A stretch of DNA of 64,000 nucleotides, taken from contig NZ_JAFMYU010000028.1 of NCBI RefSeq assembly GCF_017353255.1, positions 1 to 64,000 on the forward strand. Reading direction: 5' to 3'. Below, piece by piece: positions 16,547-26,800 of the stretch (position 1 is its first letter; each line of letters starts with the position of its first letter). Position numbers and translations under genes: made by a program. The notes beneath the pieces were generated by a model that saw only the letters and a list, made by a program, of their open reading frames with translations, was not told where the DNA came from and did no database searches. The stretch comes from Fibrella aquatilis (lineage in GTDB: Bacteria; Bacteroidota; Bacteroidia; Cytophagales; Spirosomataceae).

Positions 16547-17761
16547 TTACGACAGCGCCGATGCCTTGTCGGTCGGTTGGTCGGTGGGGCGACGGCTGGA
16601 GGCTACCACGGCAAATCGGTCTTTAAAGCGCAGGAACGGCTTTTCAAAATAGGTGTACGACAGCCAGGCAATGAGCGTGGTAGCCCCGAAACTAAGCACA
16701 TAAAGCAGCCCCACAAAAGCCGGGTTAGCCACGCCGCCGGTTTGGGGCGCTAACGGCCAGAGACTAATCAGCAGGTTCATGACCAGGGCAATAGCCAGCG
16801 GGTGGTACATGTAGAGGCCGTACGAAATGTCGCCCATGAACCGGGTAACGGGGTTGTCGAGCTTCACCAGAGAGTCGGGATTGCCGGCCAGGTTGAGGAG
16901 CATGAAGCAGAAAAAGCAGGCGTAAAATTCGTAGTTGATGCCCGTGGGCCGGAAGCTGACCGCAATGCACAGCAGCAGCACGGCATAGACGCTCCACTGC
17001 ACCGGGCGACGGTAAAGCAGGGGTACGATGGCGTTTTTCGAGAACAGCAGATACGCCCCCAGCCCGCCAATGGCCATGCATCCAATGCGAAACTGCGCCA
17101 GGAAAAAGGCGATGAACGAGAAAAACGGGCTTACCTGACTGCGGTCCAGATACACTGGTCGGGCAATGAAGCGCTCGTAGATGAACCAGCTGGCCAGCAC
17201 GGCAATGATACTCAACGCAATGGTTAACAGGCGCTTTGGGTTGCGGTTCATCACCAGCCAGGGCCACATGAGGTAAAACTGTTCTTCTACGCCAATAGAC
17301 CAAGTGTGCGACACCAGGGGCACGTTATCATACAGGGCCAGGGCCACGTTGGGCAGCACGAGACCATAGAATAGCAGCTTCCCGCCGAAATTGTCGTAGA
17401 CATTGCCGAGTTCGGGGGGCGTGTGGAGGAAGGGCAGGTGCGGTAGCAACAGCAGGCCCGACCCCACCACCAAAAAATACAGCGGCCAGATGCGCAGGAT
17501 ACGCCGGACGTAGAATTTGCGGATAGCGATCTGGCCGGTCTTCTGTTTTTCGGCCAGTAGGAGGTACGTGATGAGGAACCCGCTGAGCACAAAAAACAGC
17601 GACACCCCCAGCCGCCCCAACTGGTAGGCAAAGGGTCGCGCCCAGAGGTCGTCGCGGTGGAAGAGGTAGATGGATTTGAACTCTTCGATATGGTGAACGA
17701 TCACCGCCGACGCCGCAATGAACCGCACTCCGTTAAATCCTTTAAAGTAAATAGCAGCCAT
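16547..17761 (-). CDS. OafA/YrhL-type membrane acyltransferase
   Basis: A 404-residue acyltransferase-3 family protein with about ten membrane helices. It would transfer acetyl or other acyl groups to surface polysaccharide or peptidoglycan. The N-terminal signature is clear: NGVRFIAASAVIVHHIEEF with the family His pair, then RLGVSLFFVLSGFLITYLLL, and later SHTWSIGVEEQFYLMWP. The family's SGNH domain is missing, as in the shorter members. It is followed after 45 bases by the glycosyltransferase-like gene on the same strand. Confidence 0.92.
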   Translation of the reverse strand: MAAIYFKGFNGVRFIAASAVIVHHIEEFKSIYLFHRDDLWARPFAYQLGRLGVSLFFVLSGFLITYLLLAEKQKTGQIAIRKFYVRRILRIWPLYFLVVGSGLLLLPHLPFLHTPPELGNVYDNFGGKLLFYGLVLPNVALALYDNVPLVSHTWSIGVEEQFYLMWPWLVMNRNPKRLLTIALSIIAVLASWFIYERFIARPVYLDRSQVSPFFSFIAFFLAQFRIGCMAIGGLGAYLLFSKNAIVPLLYRRPVQWSVYAVLLLCIAVSFRPTGINYEFYACFFCFMLLNLAGNPDSLVKLDNPVTRFMGDISYGLYMYHPLAIALVMNLLISLWPLAPQTGGVANPAFVGLLYVLSFGATTLIAWLSYTYFEKPFLRFKDRFAVVASSRRPTDQPTDKASALS

Positions 17762-17784
17762 GGAGGAAGGGGAGGTGGGGGCAG

Positions 17785-17994
17785 GTTTAATGTCTAAGGT
17801 CTAAAGTCTAAAGTTGCTTCGCGCAGTGGCGTATTGCTGACGCCTGGCCCTTCGACAAGCTCAGGGTGACAACCACCTTGAAGCATCTCAAGAACCTGAT
17901 ATAGTGCCCTGTCACCCTGAGCGGAGTCGAAGGGCTATGCGACAGCCCACTACAGCGCGAAGCAACTTTAGACTTTAAACCTTAGACCTTGAAC
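17785..17994. repeat. Composite palindrome: GTCTAAA heptads, GCTTCGC and inner core
   Basis: Outer arms 17785-17824 and 17955-17994 match at about 37/40. The left arm steps by seven: 17792, 17799, 17806 (GTCTAAG, GTCTAAA), then GTTGCTT and CGCGC. Inside are ATTGCTGACGCC and a second stem of the type CCCTTCGACAAGCTCAGG with its partner at about 17909-17933. It separates the acyltransferase and serine hydrolase genes, both on the minus strand. Confidence 0.85.
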
Positions 17995-18010
17995 TAGATT
18001 TCCCCCAAAA

Positions 18011-19165
18011 TTACTTCAGCAGGGCTAGCCCGGCGTCGATGAAGGCGAAGTTTTCGGGTTGATAATGATGCACCGGTTTCACCACCGTTGAATTACCCAG
18101 CCGGACAATGACGGCGTTCTTTTCGGGGATGATGTAGACGTACTGCCCAAACAAGCCGTTCATCTGCGGGACCTTCATGCCGTTGGGGTGGTTCACGATC
18201 CAGTACTGAAAGCCGTAGTAGTCAACGGGTTTGCCGCCGTCGGTAGGGTCGTGGAGGTAGCTGGCGGGGGTGATGGCCTGGTTGATATAGGCTTCTGATA
18301 CCAGCCGTTGGCCGTTCCAGACACCCTTGTTGAGTACCAGTTGCCCAAACCGGCCATAATCGCGGGCGATGGCGTTGAAGCAGCAAAACGCCTTTTCGTG
18401 CTTACTCGCTCCATCCAATAGCCACAGCGCGTCCTGCTCGAAGTGCATAGGCCTGGCAAACCGTTCCGACACCAGTTCGGAGATGCTCTTGCCGAAGACC
18501 TTTTCTACCACCAGCCCCAGCACCTGCGTGTCGCCGGAACGGTACTCCCAGTTTTTGCCAGGGGCTTCTTTCACGGTCAGTTGATCCACCATATAGGCCT
18601 CGTCGTCACCGTAATAGCCCGCCGCGTTGAGGCTGAAATACCCTTTGTCCGACTCTTTCCAGCTCAGGCCGCTGCTCATGGTCAGCAGGTCGCGCAGACG
18701 CACTTTTTTGAGGTCGCCTTCTTTGAAATGATCCAGGAAATCGGCCACGGGCTGCTCCACGCTTTTGATCTTGCCCTCGTCGATGGCGGCCCCGACCAAC
18801 AGCGAAATAATGCTTTTTGCCGCTGAAAAAGAGCCGCTTAGCGAATCTTTGCCGTGGTTCCAGTACCGTTCGTAACGCAGCTTGCCGTCCTGAAACACCA
18901 GAAACGCAATGGTCTTTTGCTTCTCGATACTGTCGAGCAAGGCCTTGGGCAGTTCCTGCTTGTTATAGCTCGAATCGAGCGGCCAGGGTTGGGGGGCATT
19001 GCCGTTTTCCACCACCCGCGTGGGGTGCGTACGGAAGTCATAAATCGTGTGCGGCCCCCAGCTCACAAAATTCCGCAAGTGCGAAAACCGGTTGGTATAG
19101 GTGGCGGCATAGCCTGTGAGGGCTAATACGGCAATGATTAAGAGGGTGTTACGGAGGAGTTTCAT
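18011..19165 (-). CDS. Serine hydrolase, class C beta-lactamase-like family
   Basis: A 384-residue protein of the beta-lactamase/S12 peptidase family (serine hydrolase). The N-terminus holds a membrane anchor or signal (residues 5-22). The nucleophile motif Ser-x-x-Lys is SAAK near residue 115 (SGSFSAAKSIISLL), and the second motif is in WEYRSGDTQVLG near 208. It probably acts in the periplasm on peptide, ester or amide substrates; true antibiotic resistance is not indicated. The C-terminal motif region is HYQPENFAFIDAGLALLK. Confidence 0.9.
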   Translation of the reverse strand: MKLLRNTLLIIAVLALTGYAATYTNRFSHLRNFVSWGPHTIYDFRTHPTRVVENGNAPQPWPLDSSYNKQELPKALLDSIEKQKTIAFLVFQDGKLRYERYWNHGKDSLSGSFSAAKSIISLLVGAAIDEGKIKSVEQPVADFLDHFKEGDLKKVRLRDLLTMSSGLSWKESDKGYFSLNAAGYYGDDEAYMVDQLTVKEAPGKNWEYRSGDTQVLGLVVEKVFGKSISELVSERFARPMHFEQDALWLLDGASKHEKAFCCFNAIARDYGRFGQLVLNKGVWNGQRLVSEAYINQAITPASYLHDPTDGGKPVDYYGFQYWIVNHPNGMKVPQMNGLFGQYVYIIPEKNAVIVRLGNSTVVKPVHHYQPENFAFIDAGLALLK

Positions 19166-19167
19166 TA

Positions 19168-19269
19168 TGAAGTCGATAGTCGTCAGTCAATAGTCGATAA
19201 CGCAAAAGCAGCTTACGCACGAGCTATGCTTATGCAAAACTACTCATGCGCCAGCGACTATCGACTTCA
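19168..19269. repeat. Heptad element with short 15-bp paired arms
   Basis: Bases 19168-19182 are the exact reverse complement of 19255-19269. The left side holds four 7-base units from 19173 (TCGATAG, TCGTCAG, ...), while the right side keeps only about two, so the element is lopsided. The centre has GCTTACGCACGAGC. It fills the gap between the serine hydrolase and PQQ dehydrogenase genes; the right arm overlaps the stop of the latter. Confidence 0.75.
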
Positions 19270-21396
19270 CAATGAAAATGCTACAAACTGATTGCCCTTT
19301 TTCGTGCCCAGCTTGCCACCACCGCAGGCGATGACTACATATTGCTTGCCGCCTGCTTCGTAGACACTCGGCGTGGCGTGGCCAGCGGCGGGGAGCGTAG
19401 TTTGCCAGAGCAGCTTGCCCGTTCTGGTGTCGAACACGCGGAACTGCTCGTCTTTGGTAGCAGCAATGAAGAGCAGACCTGATGCCGTAACGACGGGGCC
19501 GCCGTAGTTTTCGGTGCCAGTGGGCGTACCGCCGTTTTTGTCCGAAATGGCCTTCACGTCGCCCAGGGGCACTTGCCAGCGGTGTTGGCCGGTGTTGAGG
19601 TCAATGGCCGTGAGCGTTCCCCAGGGTGGTGCAATGGCGGGGAGGCCCTTGCTGTCGACAAAGCGATTGTAGCCCGACACCTTGTAGGGCTGGTACGGCT
19701 GGCGGGTGGCGGCTTTGGTGGGGGTGGCGCTTACTTCCCGTTTTTCGTCGCCGAAGAGGAAACTTAGCAAGGCCTGTTTGTCGTCGGCAGCAAGCTGGGT
19801 GAAGCCCGGCATCATGCCCTTGCCTCCGCTCACAATCTGCGATACGTAGGCCCGGTCGCGGCGTTGACCAATGTCGACCAATGAGGGGTAGCCGCTTTTG
19901 GGGTTGCCTTTGCGTTCGGGTCCGTGGCAGGTCTGGCAGTTGGTGCTGTAGACCCGTTCGCCGGGACTGAGGTGGGCCAGGACATCCTGTTTGGGTGTCT
20001 CTTTCAACTGAAAAATCCAGGCCATCTCGTTGGCATTTACGTACAATATGCCGTCGGGGTCGGCGGCGGAGCCACCCCACTCGGCCCCGCCGTCGCAGCC
20101 GGGGAAGAGCAATGTACCGGTGGTCTGGTTAATGGGCGCAAATGGCCGCTTATCAATCCGGTTGAAAATGGTTTTAAGTGAATCCAGATCCATCGAATTG
20201 GCATTCAAGTCGTTAATAGTCAGTGATTGCCGCGCAAAGGGGGCGGGTAGCGTGGGTACGGGCTGCGTAGGCCAGGCCTGTTCGCCGGGCATGGCCGAAG
20301 CGGGCACGGGCGTTTCGCGGATGGGAAAAATGGGCTTGCCGGTGCGACGGTCAAACACATAGACGTAGCCCGATTTAGTGGTCTGCGCCACCACGTCGAC
20401 GGGCTTGCCGTTGCGCTGAATGGTGAGCAGGGTAGGGGGGGCGGGCAGGTCACGGTCCCAGATGTCGTGGTGGATGAACTGAAAGTGCCAGACCCGCTTG
20501 CCCGTGGCGGCGTCGAGCGCCAGCAGGCAGTTGGCGTAGAGGTTGGACCCCTTACGGTTGGCCCCGTAGAAATCGTACGTAGCCGAGCCGGTGGGCACAA
20601 ACAACAGGCCCGTTTTGGGGTCTACAGCCATGCCCGCCCAGCAGTTGGCCCCGCCAATGTCGGGGTTTTTGTAGGCGTCTTTGGGCCAGGTGTCGTAGCC
20701 CGCCTCGCCGGGGTTTGGTATGGTGCGAAACGTCCAGACCAGCTTGCCCGTCTGCACATCAAACGCCCGCACGTGCCCCGGTGCTGCACCCGACTCTTCG
20801 GCCACCCGTACGGGCATGATAATCAGATTTTTATAGATCGTGCCGGGCGTGTTGGAGATAATAAATTTGTCGCGGTTGGCCTCACCCAGACCTGTGTGCA
20901 GGTCTATGCGGCCATTGTCGCCGAAGGTTGGAATAACCTTGCCCGTTTTGGCATCGAGACCGTAAAGGAAGCCGCCAATGGTGTAGAGAATACGCTGGTC
21001 GGTACCGGCGTCGTTTTGCCAGTAGGCCACGCCCCGGCTGGTGCTGTGCCAGGCTCGTAAGGGGTCGCCGAAGGTCCAAAGTTCTTTACCCGTGGCGGCA
21101 TCTAGCGCGAAGGCCTGTACCGTGGCCGTGACCCCATAGAGCACGCCGTCGACGATGAGGGGATTGCACTGCATCTGCCCGGCGTCGGGAGCGGCGTAAG
21201 ACCAGGCCACTTTCAGGTCGGTCACGTTCTGGGGCGTAATCTGCGTCAGCGGCGAGTAGTGCGCCCGGTCGGGGCCACCCAGGTAACTAGCCCAGTTGGC
21301 GCTGGCAGGGGCTTTTTTCCGGCCCGGCGGGGTGGGCAGAAACGTAAAAGCCAGGGCTGCAAAAAGGGCAATGGCGGTAACGAGTCGGGTGATCAT
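19267..21396 (-). CDS. PQQ-dependent dehydrogenase with embedded cytochrome c
   Basis: A 709-residue exported quinoprotein dehydrogenase of the membrane-bound glucose/quinate dehydrogenase-like class. It would oxidise a sugar or alcohol in the periplasm and pass electrons to heme. A signal or anchor occupies residues 4-20. Eight-bladed propeller motifs include WASYLGGPDRAHYSPLTQI and DAATGKELWTFGDPL. A c-type heme site, CQTCHG, sits near residue 487, inside the propeller sequence rather than at an end; Met in GMMPGF about 30 residues on is a likely sixth ligand. No pqq biosynthesis genes are in the window, so the cofactor may be scavenged. Confidence 0.9.
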   Translation of the reverse strand: MITRLVTAIALFAALAFTFLPTPPGRKKAPASANWASYLGGPDRAHYSPLTQITPQNVTDLKVAWSYAAPDAGQMQCNPLIVDGVLYGVTATVQAFALDAATGKELWTFGDPLRAWHSTSRGVAYWQNDAGTDQRILYTIGGFLYGLDAKTGKVIPTFGDNGRIDLHTGLGEANRDKFIISNTPGTIYKNLIIMPVRVAEESGAAPGHVRAFDVQTGKLVWTFRTIPNPGEAGYDTWPKDAYKNPDIGGANCWAGMAVDPKTGLLFVPTGSATYDFYGANRKGSNLYANCLLALDAATGKRVWHFQFIHHDIWDRDLPAPPTLLTIQRNGKPVDVVAQTTKSGYVYVFDRRTGKPIFPIRETPVPASAMPGEQAWPTQPVPTLPAPFARQSLTINDLNANSMDLDSLKTIFNRIDKRPFAPINQTTGTLLFPGCDGGAEWGGSAADPDGILYVNANEMAWIFQLKETPKQDVLAHLSPGERVYSTNCQTCHGPERKGNPKSGYPSLVDIGQRRDRAYVSQIVSGGKGMMPGFTQLAADDKQALLSFLFGDEKREVSATPTKAATRQPYQPYKVSGYNRFVDSKGLPAIAPPWGTLTAIDLNTGQHRWQVPLGDVKAISDKNGGTPTGTENYGGPVVTASGLLFIAATKDEQFRVFDTRTGKLLWQTTLPAAGHATPSVYEAGGKQYVVIACGGGKLGTKKGNQFVAFSL

Positions 21397-21484
21397 AGCG
21401 CGTGGGGTTTGTTTCGGTAAAACACCATCACGCGAAGTTAATACCCGTTTAAGGCTGGTTCAGAACGGGGGTGTGAGCAGGATT

Positions 21485-21889
21485 TTATCTGGCGAAGGTT
21501 AGCTTTTTGCCACCGCCGTTCTGCACGTCCACTTTGGTGTCCGTTTTGGTTATGATCCGCCAGTCTTCGTTCAGGTCGCCCAAGTCTTCTTCAGGCAGTA
21601 CATTAGCTATTTTGATCACGATGGTGGTGGTCCAATAGCTGGAGCCGGTGCTCCAGGTGCCTTTTTTAATTAGCGTGGCCCCCTGTTTCACTTGCAACTC
21701 GCCGCTGTCCATAAAATCGAACGTATACGTACTATAGCGGGCGGTGCGGTCGCGGCCGTTGTTGTCTATCAGCGAGGTAATCTTCCAGCTACCCGGCACC
21801 TTTGGATCAGGGTCGGCTGGTGGTACGTTGTTTTTGGTGCAGCCCAGCCCTACAATGGCCAGCAAGCAGAGTAACAGGATCGTTTTCAT
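21485..21889 (-). CDS. Small lipoprotein, lipocalin-like
   Basis: A lipoprotein of about 134 residues. The signal peptide MKTILLLCLLAIVGLGC places the lipobox Cys at 17, so the ATG at 21889 is taken rather than 21955. The mature part (VPGSWKITSLIDNNG ... YTFDFMDSGELQV) has the W-x-I/L opening and short beta strands of lipocalin-like lipoproteins common in Bacteroidota. No function can be assigned. Confidence 0.85.
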   Translation of the reverse strand: MKTILLLCLLAIVGLGCTKNNVPPADPDPKVPGSWKITSLIDNNGRDRTARYSTYTFDFMDSGELQVKQGATLIKKGTWSTGSSYWTTTIVIKIANVLPEEDLGDLNEDWRIITKTDTKVDVQNGGGKKLTFAR

Positions 21890-21989
21890 GGGAATTAGTT
21901 TTTGAGAGAAGTGAGAGAAAGGCATTGAACCATTACGCCTGCTAAACGAAGGCATGATATGTTTAGTCGGAACGGTTTAGGCAACGCAC

Positions 21990-22050
21990 AGTCATTGGTC
22001 ATTGGCTGACCGGTCCACCGATGCGGCGAGTGTACCAATGACCAATGACT
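21990..22050. repeat. GTCATTG heptad palindrome in a divergent intergenic region
   Basis: Arms 21990-22005 and 22035-22050 are perfectly complementary (16/16) and consist of GTCATTG units in steps of seven (21991, 21998). The loop holds CGGTCCACCGATGCGG (22011-22026), a shared core of this element class. It lies between the divergent lipoprotein and membrane protein genes, so it is in a 5' region for both. Confidence 0.8.
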
Positions 22051-22109
22051 ATACGTAAAACTGAGGTCGCGGGTTGCTTTTATGGGCCATTGCGTGAAGC
22101 TTTGCAGCA

Positions 22110-22511
22110 ATGAAAAATCCCTTCTTCTACGTGCTCTTGTTTGTGCTGGTTGTCCTCGACGGCTGGCTCATGTCACACCCCAACCTGATTGGTCGGGCGG
22201 GCGTTTTTTTCTACGAGTACAACTACCTCAAAACCTTCCCCCGTGCGCTTGGTACCGTGGCGGCGGTGGTGGGGCTGGCCGTCGTGCTGGCCTGGGCGGG
22301 TAGCCGGGCGGGTCGCACGGTGGGCACCTTACTGTTGACCATACTGCTGCTACTGGCTGGTTACTGGCTCGTAAGCAGTGTGTTACAGTTTAATTCGGGT
22401 ATCTACAAGCTCACCGGCGCGGGTTTCCGGGCGGGGGCTATTCTACTGCCGGGCCTGGCCACGCTGGTGTTTGGTAAAGGTTTGTTCGAGGCATTCAACC
22501 AACGCAAATGA
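22110..22511 (+). CDS. Small membrane protein of unknown function
   Basis: A 133-residue hydrophobic protein with four predicted membrane segments (about 5-22, 44-64, 70-92 and 106-124) and short basic loops. I do not recognise a family. Its last four bases (ATGA) overlap the start of the SDR gene, so the two are translationally coupled. Confidence 0.8.
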   Translation: MKNPFFYVLLFVLVVLDGWLMSHPNLIGRAGVFFYEYNYLKTFPRALGTVAAVVGLAVVLAWAGSRAGRTVGTLLLTILLLLAGYWLVSSVLQFNSGIYKLTGAGFRAGAILLPGLATLVFGKGLFEAFNQRK

Positions 22512-23278
22512 CAACGACTCTTTTCACCCTTCAGGGGCAGCGCGCTCTTGTTACCGGTGCTACCAGGGGCATCGGCGAAGCCATCACGAAACAGTTTCTG
22601 CAACTAGGTGCGGCTGTTTTTCTGGTGGCGCGGGATAACGACCTTCTGCAACAGCAACTGACTGACTACCGGCAGCAGGGCCACGTGGTTGAAGGACTAT
22701 CTATTGACCTTAGTCAGCCACAGGCGGCCCACACCCTGACCAATACCGTGCGCGAGGTCTGGGGAAGCGTTACGATTTTGGTCAACAACGTAGGCTCAAA
22801 CATTCGCAAGCCCACCACCGACTACGCTCCCACCGATTATGATTACGTACTCAATACCAACCTGCGGTCGGCTTATGAACTAACGCAGGCGGTTTATCCC
22901 ATGCTGAAGGCCACGGGTCAAAGCAGTATCGTGTTCGTATCATCGGTGTCGGGGCTGACGCATACCAGCAGCGGGTCGTTGTATGGCATGACTAAGGCGG
23001 CGCTAAATCAGCTCACGCGCAACCTTGCCGTAGAGTGGGCTACAGACGGAATCCGGGTCAACGCCGTAGCGCCTTGGTACATCCGTACGCCGCTGGCCGC
23101 GCCCGTGCTCGACAACCCCGCCAAGCTAGCTGGCATTGTGGGCCGCACGCCCATGGGCCGCGTGGGTGAGCCAGAAGAGGTGGCCTCGGCGGTGGCGTTT
23201 CTAAGCATGCCCGCCGCCAGCTACATCACCGGGCAGGTGTTATCTATTGATGGCGGCATGATGGCCTGGGGGTACTAA
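22508..23278 (+). CDS. Short-chain dehydrogenase, tropinone-reductase-like
   Basis: A 256-residue classical SDR. The cofactor motif [11 protein letters not shown] is at 16-26, NNVGSN is near 93, and the catalytic Ser and Tyr-x-x-x-Lys are in SSVSGL and YGMTK (Tyr 159, Lys 163). The segment [20 protein letters not shown] and the C-terminal [11 protein letters not shown] are typical of tropinone-reductase-like SDRs. It reduces or oxidises an unknown alcohol/ketone with NAD(P)H. It overlaps the upstream membrane protein gene by 4 bases. Confidence 0.93.
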   Translation: MTTTLFTLQGQRALVTGATRGIGEAITKQFLQLGAAVFLVARDNDLLQQQLTDYRQQGHVVEGLSIDLSQPQAAHTLTNTVREVWGSVTILVNNVGSNIRKPTTDYAPTDYDYVLNTNLRSAYELTQAVYPMLKATGQSSIVFVSSVSGLTHTSSGSLYGMTKAALNQLTRNLAVEWATDGIRVNAVAPWYIRTPLAAPVLDNPAKLAGIVGRTPMGRVGEPEEVASAVAFLSMPAASYITGQVLSIDGGMMAWGY

Positions 23279-23803
23279 GTAACCAGCAACTTGCCCAGGC
23301 ATTGACTAGCTGCTAGGTCAGTCAACTACTCAAAAACCTTGTTTATACCCGGTAAATGTTGCGTACCAGTTACGTGCTTGATCAGCAGACTAAGCATGGC
23401 GCATGCTCTAAGTAACCGTATAGACATACCCGTTAGTATAGCCTGGAACGAGGGGCCGGACACTGTTGCAAAAAGTGTGCAATTCCTTATTTTTCTTTTC
23501 ATTAGTAAGTTGATGACGGTGACATAACTTTTTTGGAAGGCTAAATTTTCGCCCTTAACTGCGGGCTAAACCAGCGCATTCATCTATGGAAAATACTAAT
23601 TGGTAGTGCTTACAGTGCTTTTCAACTAACTTTTCGCGTAAATAGTACAACGTTAATTAAAAGACGATCTACCTAATCATCTTACCTGCCTAATAGTAAT
23701 AACGCTACACATAGCATACAGTGAGTAATTTAGTTTGAGTAATAAAAGTGTAAATGGCACATTTTTAGTGTAGACGATCGGTGTATGTTATCGCTGATAG
23801 TCT
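23279..23803. other. AT-rich intergenic region upstream of the adhesin genes
   Basis: A 525-base stretch without a credible gene. It is markedly AT-richer than its surroundings from about 23460 on. A 62-codon frame at 23339-23527 has no recognisable features. One short hairpin (GCCCTTAACTGCGGGC near 23555) is visible. No heptad palindrome and no tRNA-like structure was seen. It probably holds the promoter and upstream control sites of the surface protein gene at 23804. Confidence 0.6.
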
Positions 23804-26800
23804 ATGAACTACGTATCTCTACCTTACCATCTCACCTTGGTTCGTTTGCAAGTGTGCGCTGGTAACCACCTGTTTCGCTGGGTGTTGTTGCTATGCATGC
23901 TGTTGGGGAGCTTCGGCGTTTGGGCGCAGACCATCCAGATTACGGATGTAAAAGTGAGCGGTTGCTACCTGGATGCATCCGGCACTAATTCAAAAGGAAC
24001 CGTTCGGTTTTTAGTCCGCTGGTCGGGTATCAACGGCGCCACGGCCAGCACCAACGCTAACCCGCGTAATATTCGTATCACGGCTACCGGCCTGGCCAAC
24101 AAAGACATTGTGGCGGGCGTGGGCACCTACGGCATCTCATCGCTCACCATTGTGTCGCCCCAGGAATTTGCCCTTGAATTTCCCCTGACGGCGGCCCCCA
24201 GCAACGTAACGCTGACGGCTACGATGGGGTATTTGGCGGGTTTTCTTTCTACCTACACCGCCAGCACACTAGCTAATACCAAAGCAACATTTACGGCTAC
24301 GTTGCCCGCCGCCTGCCCCAAAACACCTTGTAGCACCACAGCTATTGGCGGCATCGTCTTCAACGACTACAATGCCGACGGCGTACGCAGTGTTACGACC
24401 ACTATTGTCAACACGATTTTCTTTGGCAGCACCACCGTCACGTCGGGTGAAACGCAGGGCGTCCCCGACGTACGTATAACCGCTACCGATAACGCTGGCA
24501 ACAGCTTTACCACCTTAACCGACGACTACGGCTTTTACGCCTTCACACAGTCGATGAGCTATCCCGTTCGGGTGGAGTTTACAGAGATTCCGGCGGCCTA
24601 CCTGGCTTCGGCTACGCCCAACGGCTCTGGCAGCCGAACCACCACGCAGTTTATTACGGGTGCGTCGTGTACAGTCAACCTAGGCGTAAATGCCAGCTCC
24701 GACTACTGTAATACCAGTCCTAAGATTTTCACCCCCTGCTACGTCAACGGCGATCCCACCAAGGGCGGCACGGCGGGCACGGGCGAGGCGCTGGTGTCGG
24801 TGCCGTTGAATGCGGCGGGCAACAACTTCACGACCGCTACCACGGGTGGGGCCAACGCCTACTGGGCACTGACCAACCAAACCGGCGCTACCTGGGGTCT
24901 TGCCTGGAGCAAACAGCAGAAAAAACTGTTTCAGTCGGCCATTCTGCGGCGGCACGTGGGTTTCGGCCCGCTGGGTATTGGCGGCATCTACGTTACCAGC
25001 GTGGCCTCCAACACTACGGCGGCCAACACGGCGCTGACCACGTCGTTTGTTGATCTCGACGCGGCCCCCTTCAACGTACCCCTGAGCGCCTCGTTTGTGG
25101 GTGGGGCTACGCCCAACGCCAACCGCGATCTGCCCGCTACAAAAGCCATTGTCATCAACGGGGCTGGTAATGCTACCAGCGGCCCCAGCCGCGACGCCAT
25201 TGCCTTTTCAATGGTGGGTAAAGAAGGCCTGGGTGATCTGGAGATTGCTGACGATGGTAACACGCTTTATACCATTAACTTAAAAACCAAGGAGTTGCTG
25301 TCGCTCGACCTGACGAACTACAACGCCACGGGCACCATTCCCAACAGTGCTGCCCAACTCACCACCACCGCCATTCCTGACCCCGGCTGTGTGAGCGGGG
25401 TGTGGCGGCCCTGGGCTACCAAAGTCTATCAGGGCGACCTCTACATCGGCGGTGTTTGCGACGCCTCGCTCACGGCCGTTGGGGCTACAACGCCCAATCA
25501 GCGCAAGAGTAACCTGTGGGCCTATGTCTACAAATACGATGGCACCGCATTTACCACCGTTCTCGACTTTCCTTTAACGTACCCCAAAGGTTTTCCCTAT
25601 AGCTCCATTCCTGACGCCACGGGCTGGTATCCCTGGACCGACAATTTCAGCGACCTGCTGAACACTGTGATTTCAACGGAGATTGTGTATCCCCAGCCCA
25701 TACTGATGGATATCGAGTTTGATACTGACGGCTCCATGATTTTGGGCCTCGGTGACCGCACGGCCCACCAAACAGGCGTGAAAAATGTTAGCCCCGTTGG
25801 CCCTGGTTCGGGTGCGGTGGTGCCGATGACCATTCCGCAGAACTCTACGCTCTACACCAGCTACAATGGTGGCGACGTGTTGAAAGCCTACGCGAAAAAT
25901 GGCATCTTCATCCTGGAAAATAACGGACAGGCTGGCCCCTTTGAAGGCTACGGCGCGGGCAACAACCAGGGACCAGGTTTTGGCGAATATTTTAACGACG
26001 ACTGGTTTTTCAACGGGACTAAATACCACGCCGAAGCCATGCTGGGCGGTTTGGCCCTGCGCCCCGGTTCGGGTCAAACGTTGGCTGTATCCATTGATCC
26101 TCAAGACGGTACGGCCTGGGCGGGTGGCATTCGTCTGATGAACAACAACACTGGTCTGCGCGTGGCAGGCTACAGCATCTACAGCCAGGACGACGGCAGT
26201 GGATCGGCCAGCCCCACGCCGGGTACGCTGGGCAAAGCGGCGGGCTTGGGTGATCTGGAAATCAACTGCGACGAACCCAAATACCTCCAAATTGGTAACC
26301 GGGCCTGGTTTGATAAAGATGCCGACGGTGTGCAGGACCCCGGCGAACCCGTACTGGCAGGCCTATCGGTAAAACTGTATCTGGCGTCGGCAGGCTCACT
26401 GGCCTCACCCATCTCGACTACGACCACGGGTGCCAACGGCGAATACCTGTTTAGCAACCTCTTGCCCAACACGGCCTACGTCATTGTCTTCGGCGATGGG
26501 CAGCAGGTAAGTGGTATTCCGCAGCGGGTGGCCATTGGGGGGATCAATTATGAGCTGACCACCCCTAATGTGGGGCAGGGCGCTGCCGCCAACCTGGACC
26601 TGAACGACTCCGACGCCACGCTGCAAACGGCGGGTACGTTTGCCAACAAGATTGCCATTCCGGTCACCACAGGCCTATATACGCAGGACAACCACACGCT
26701 CGACATTGGGGTGACCTGCCTGCAACCCACCAGCATTAGCCTGGTGGCTACGCCTGCCACCTGCAACGGCACAACGCCCCAAAATAACGGCAGTGTGGTG

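Noticed and set aside
23339-23527. 62-codon open frame in the AT-rich gap
   Set aside because: No domain, odd composition and no neighbour support; it lies in a likely control region.
25673-26290. 205-codon frame opposite the first adhesin
   Set aside because: Antisense shadow; low-complexity composition mirrors the adhesin codons.
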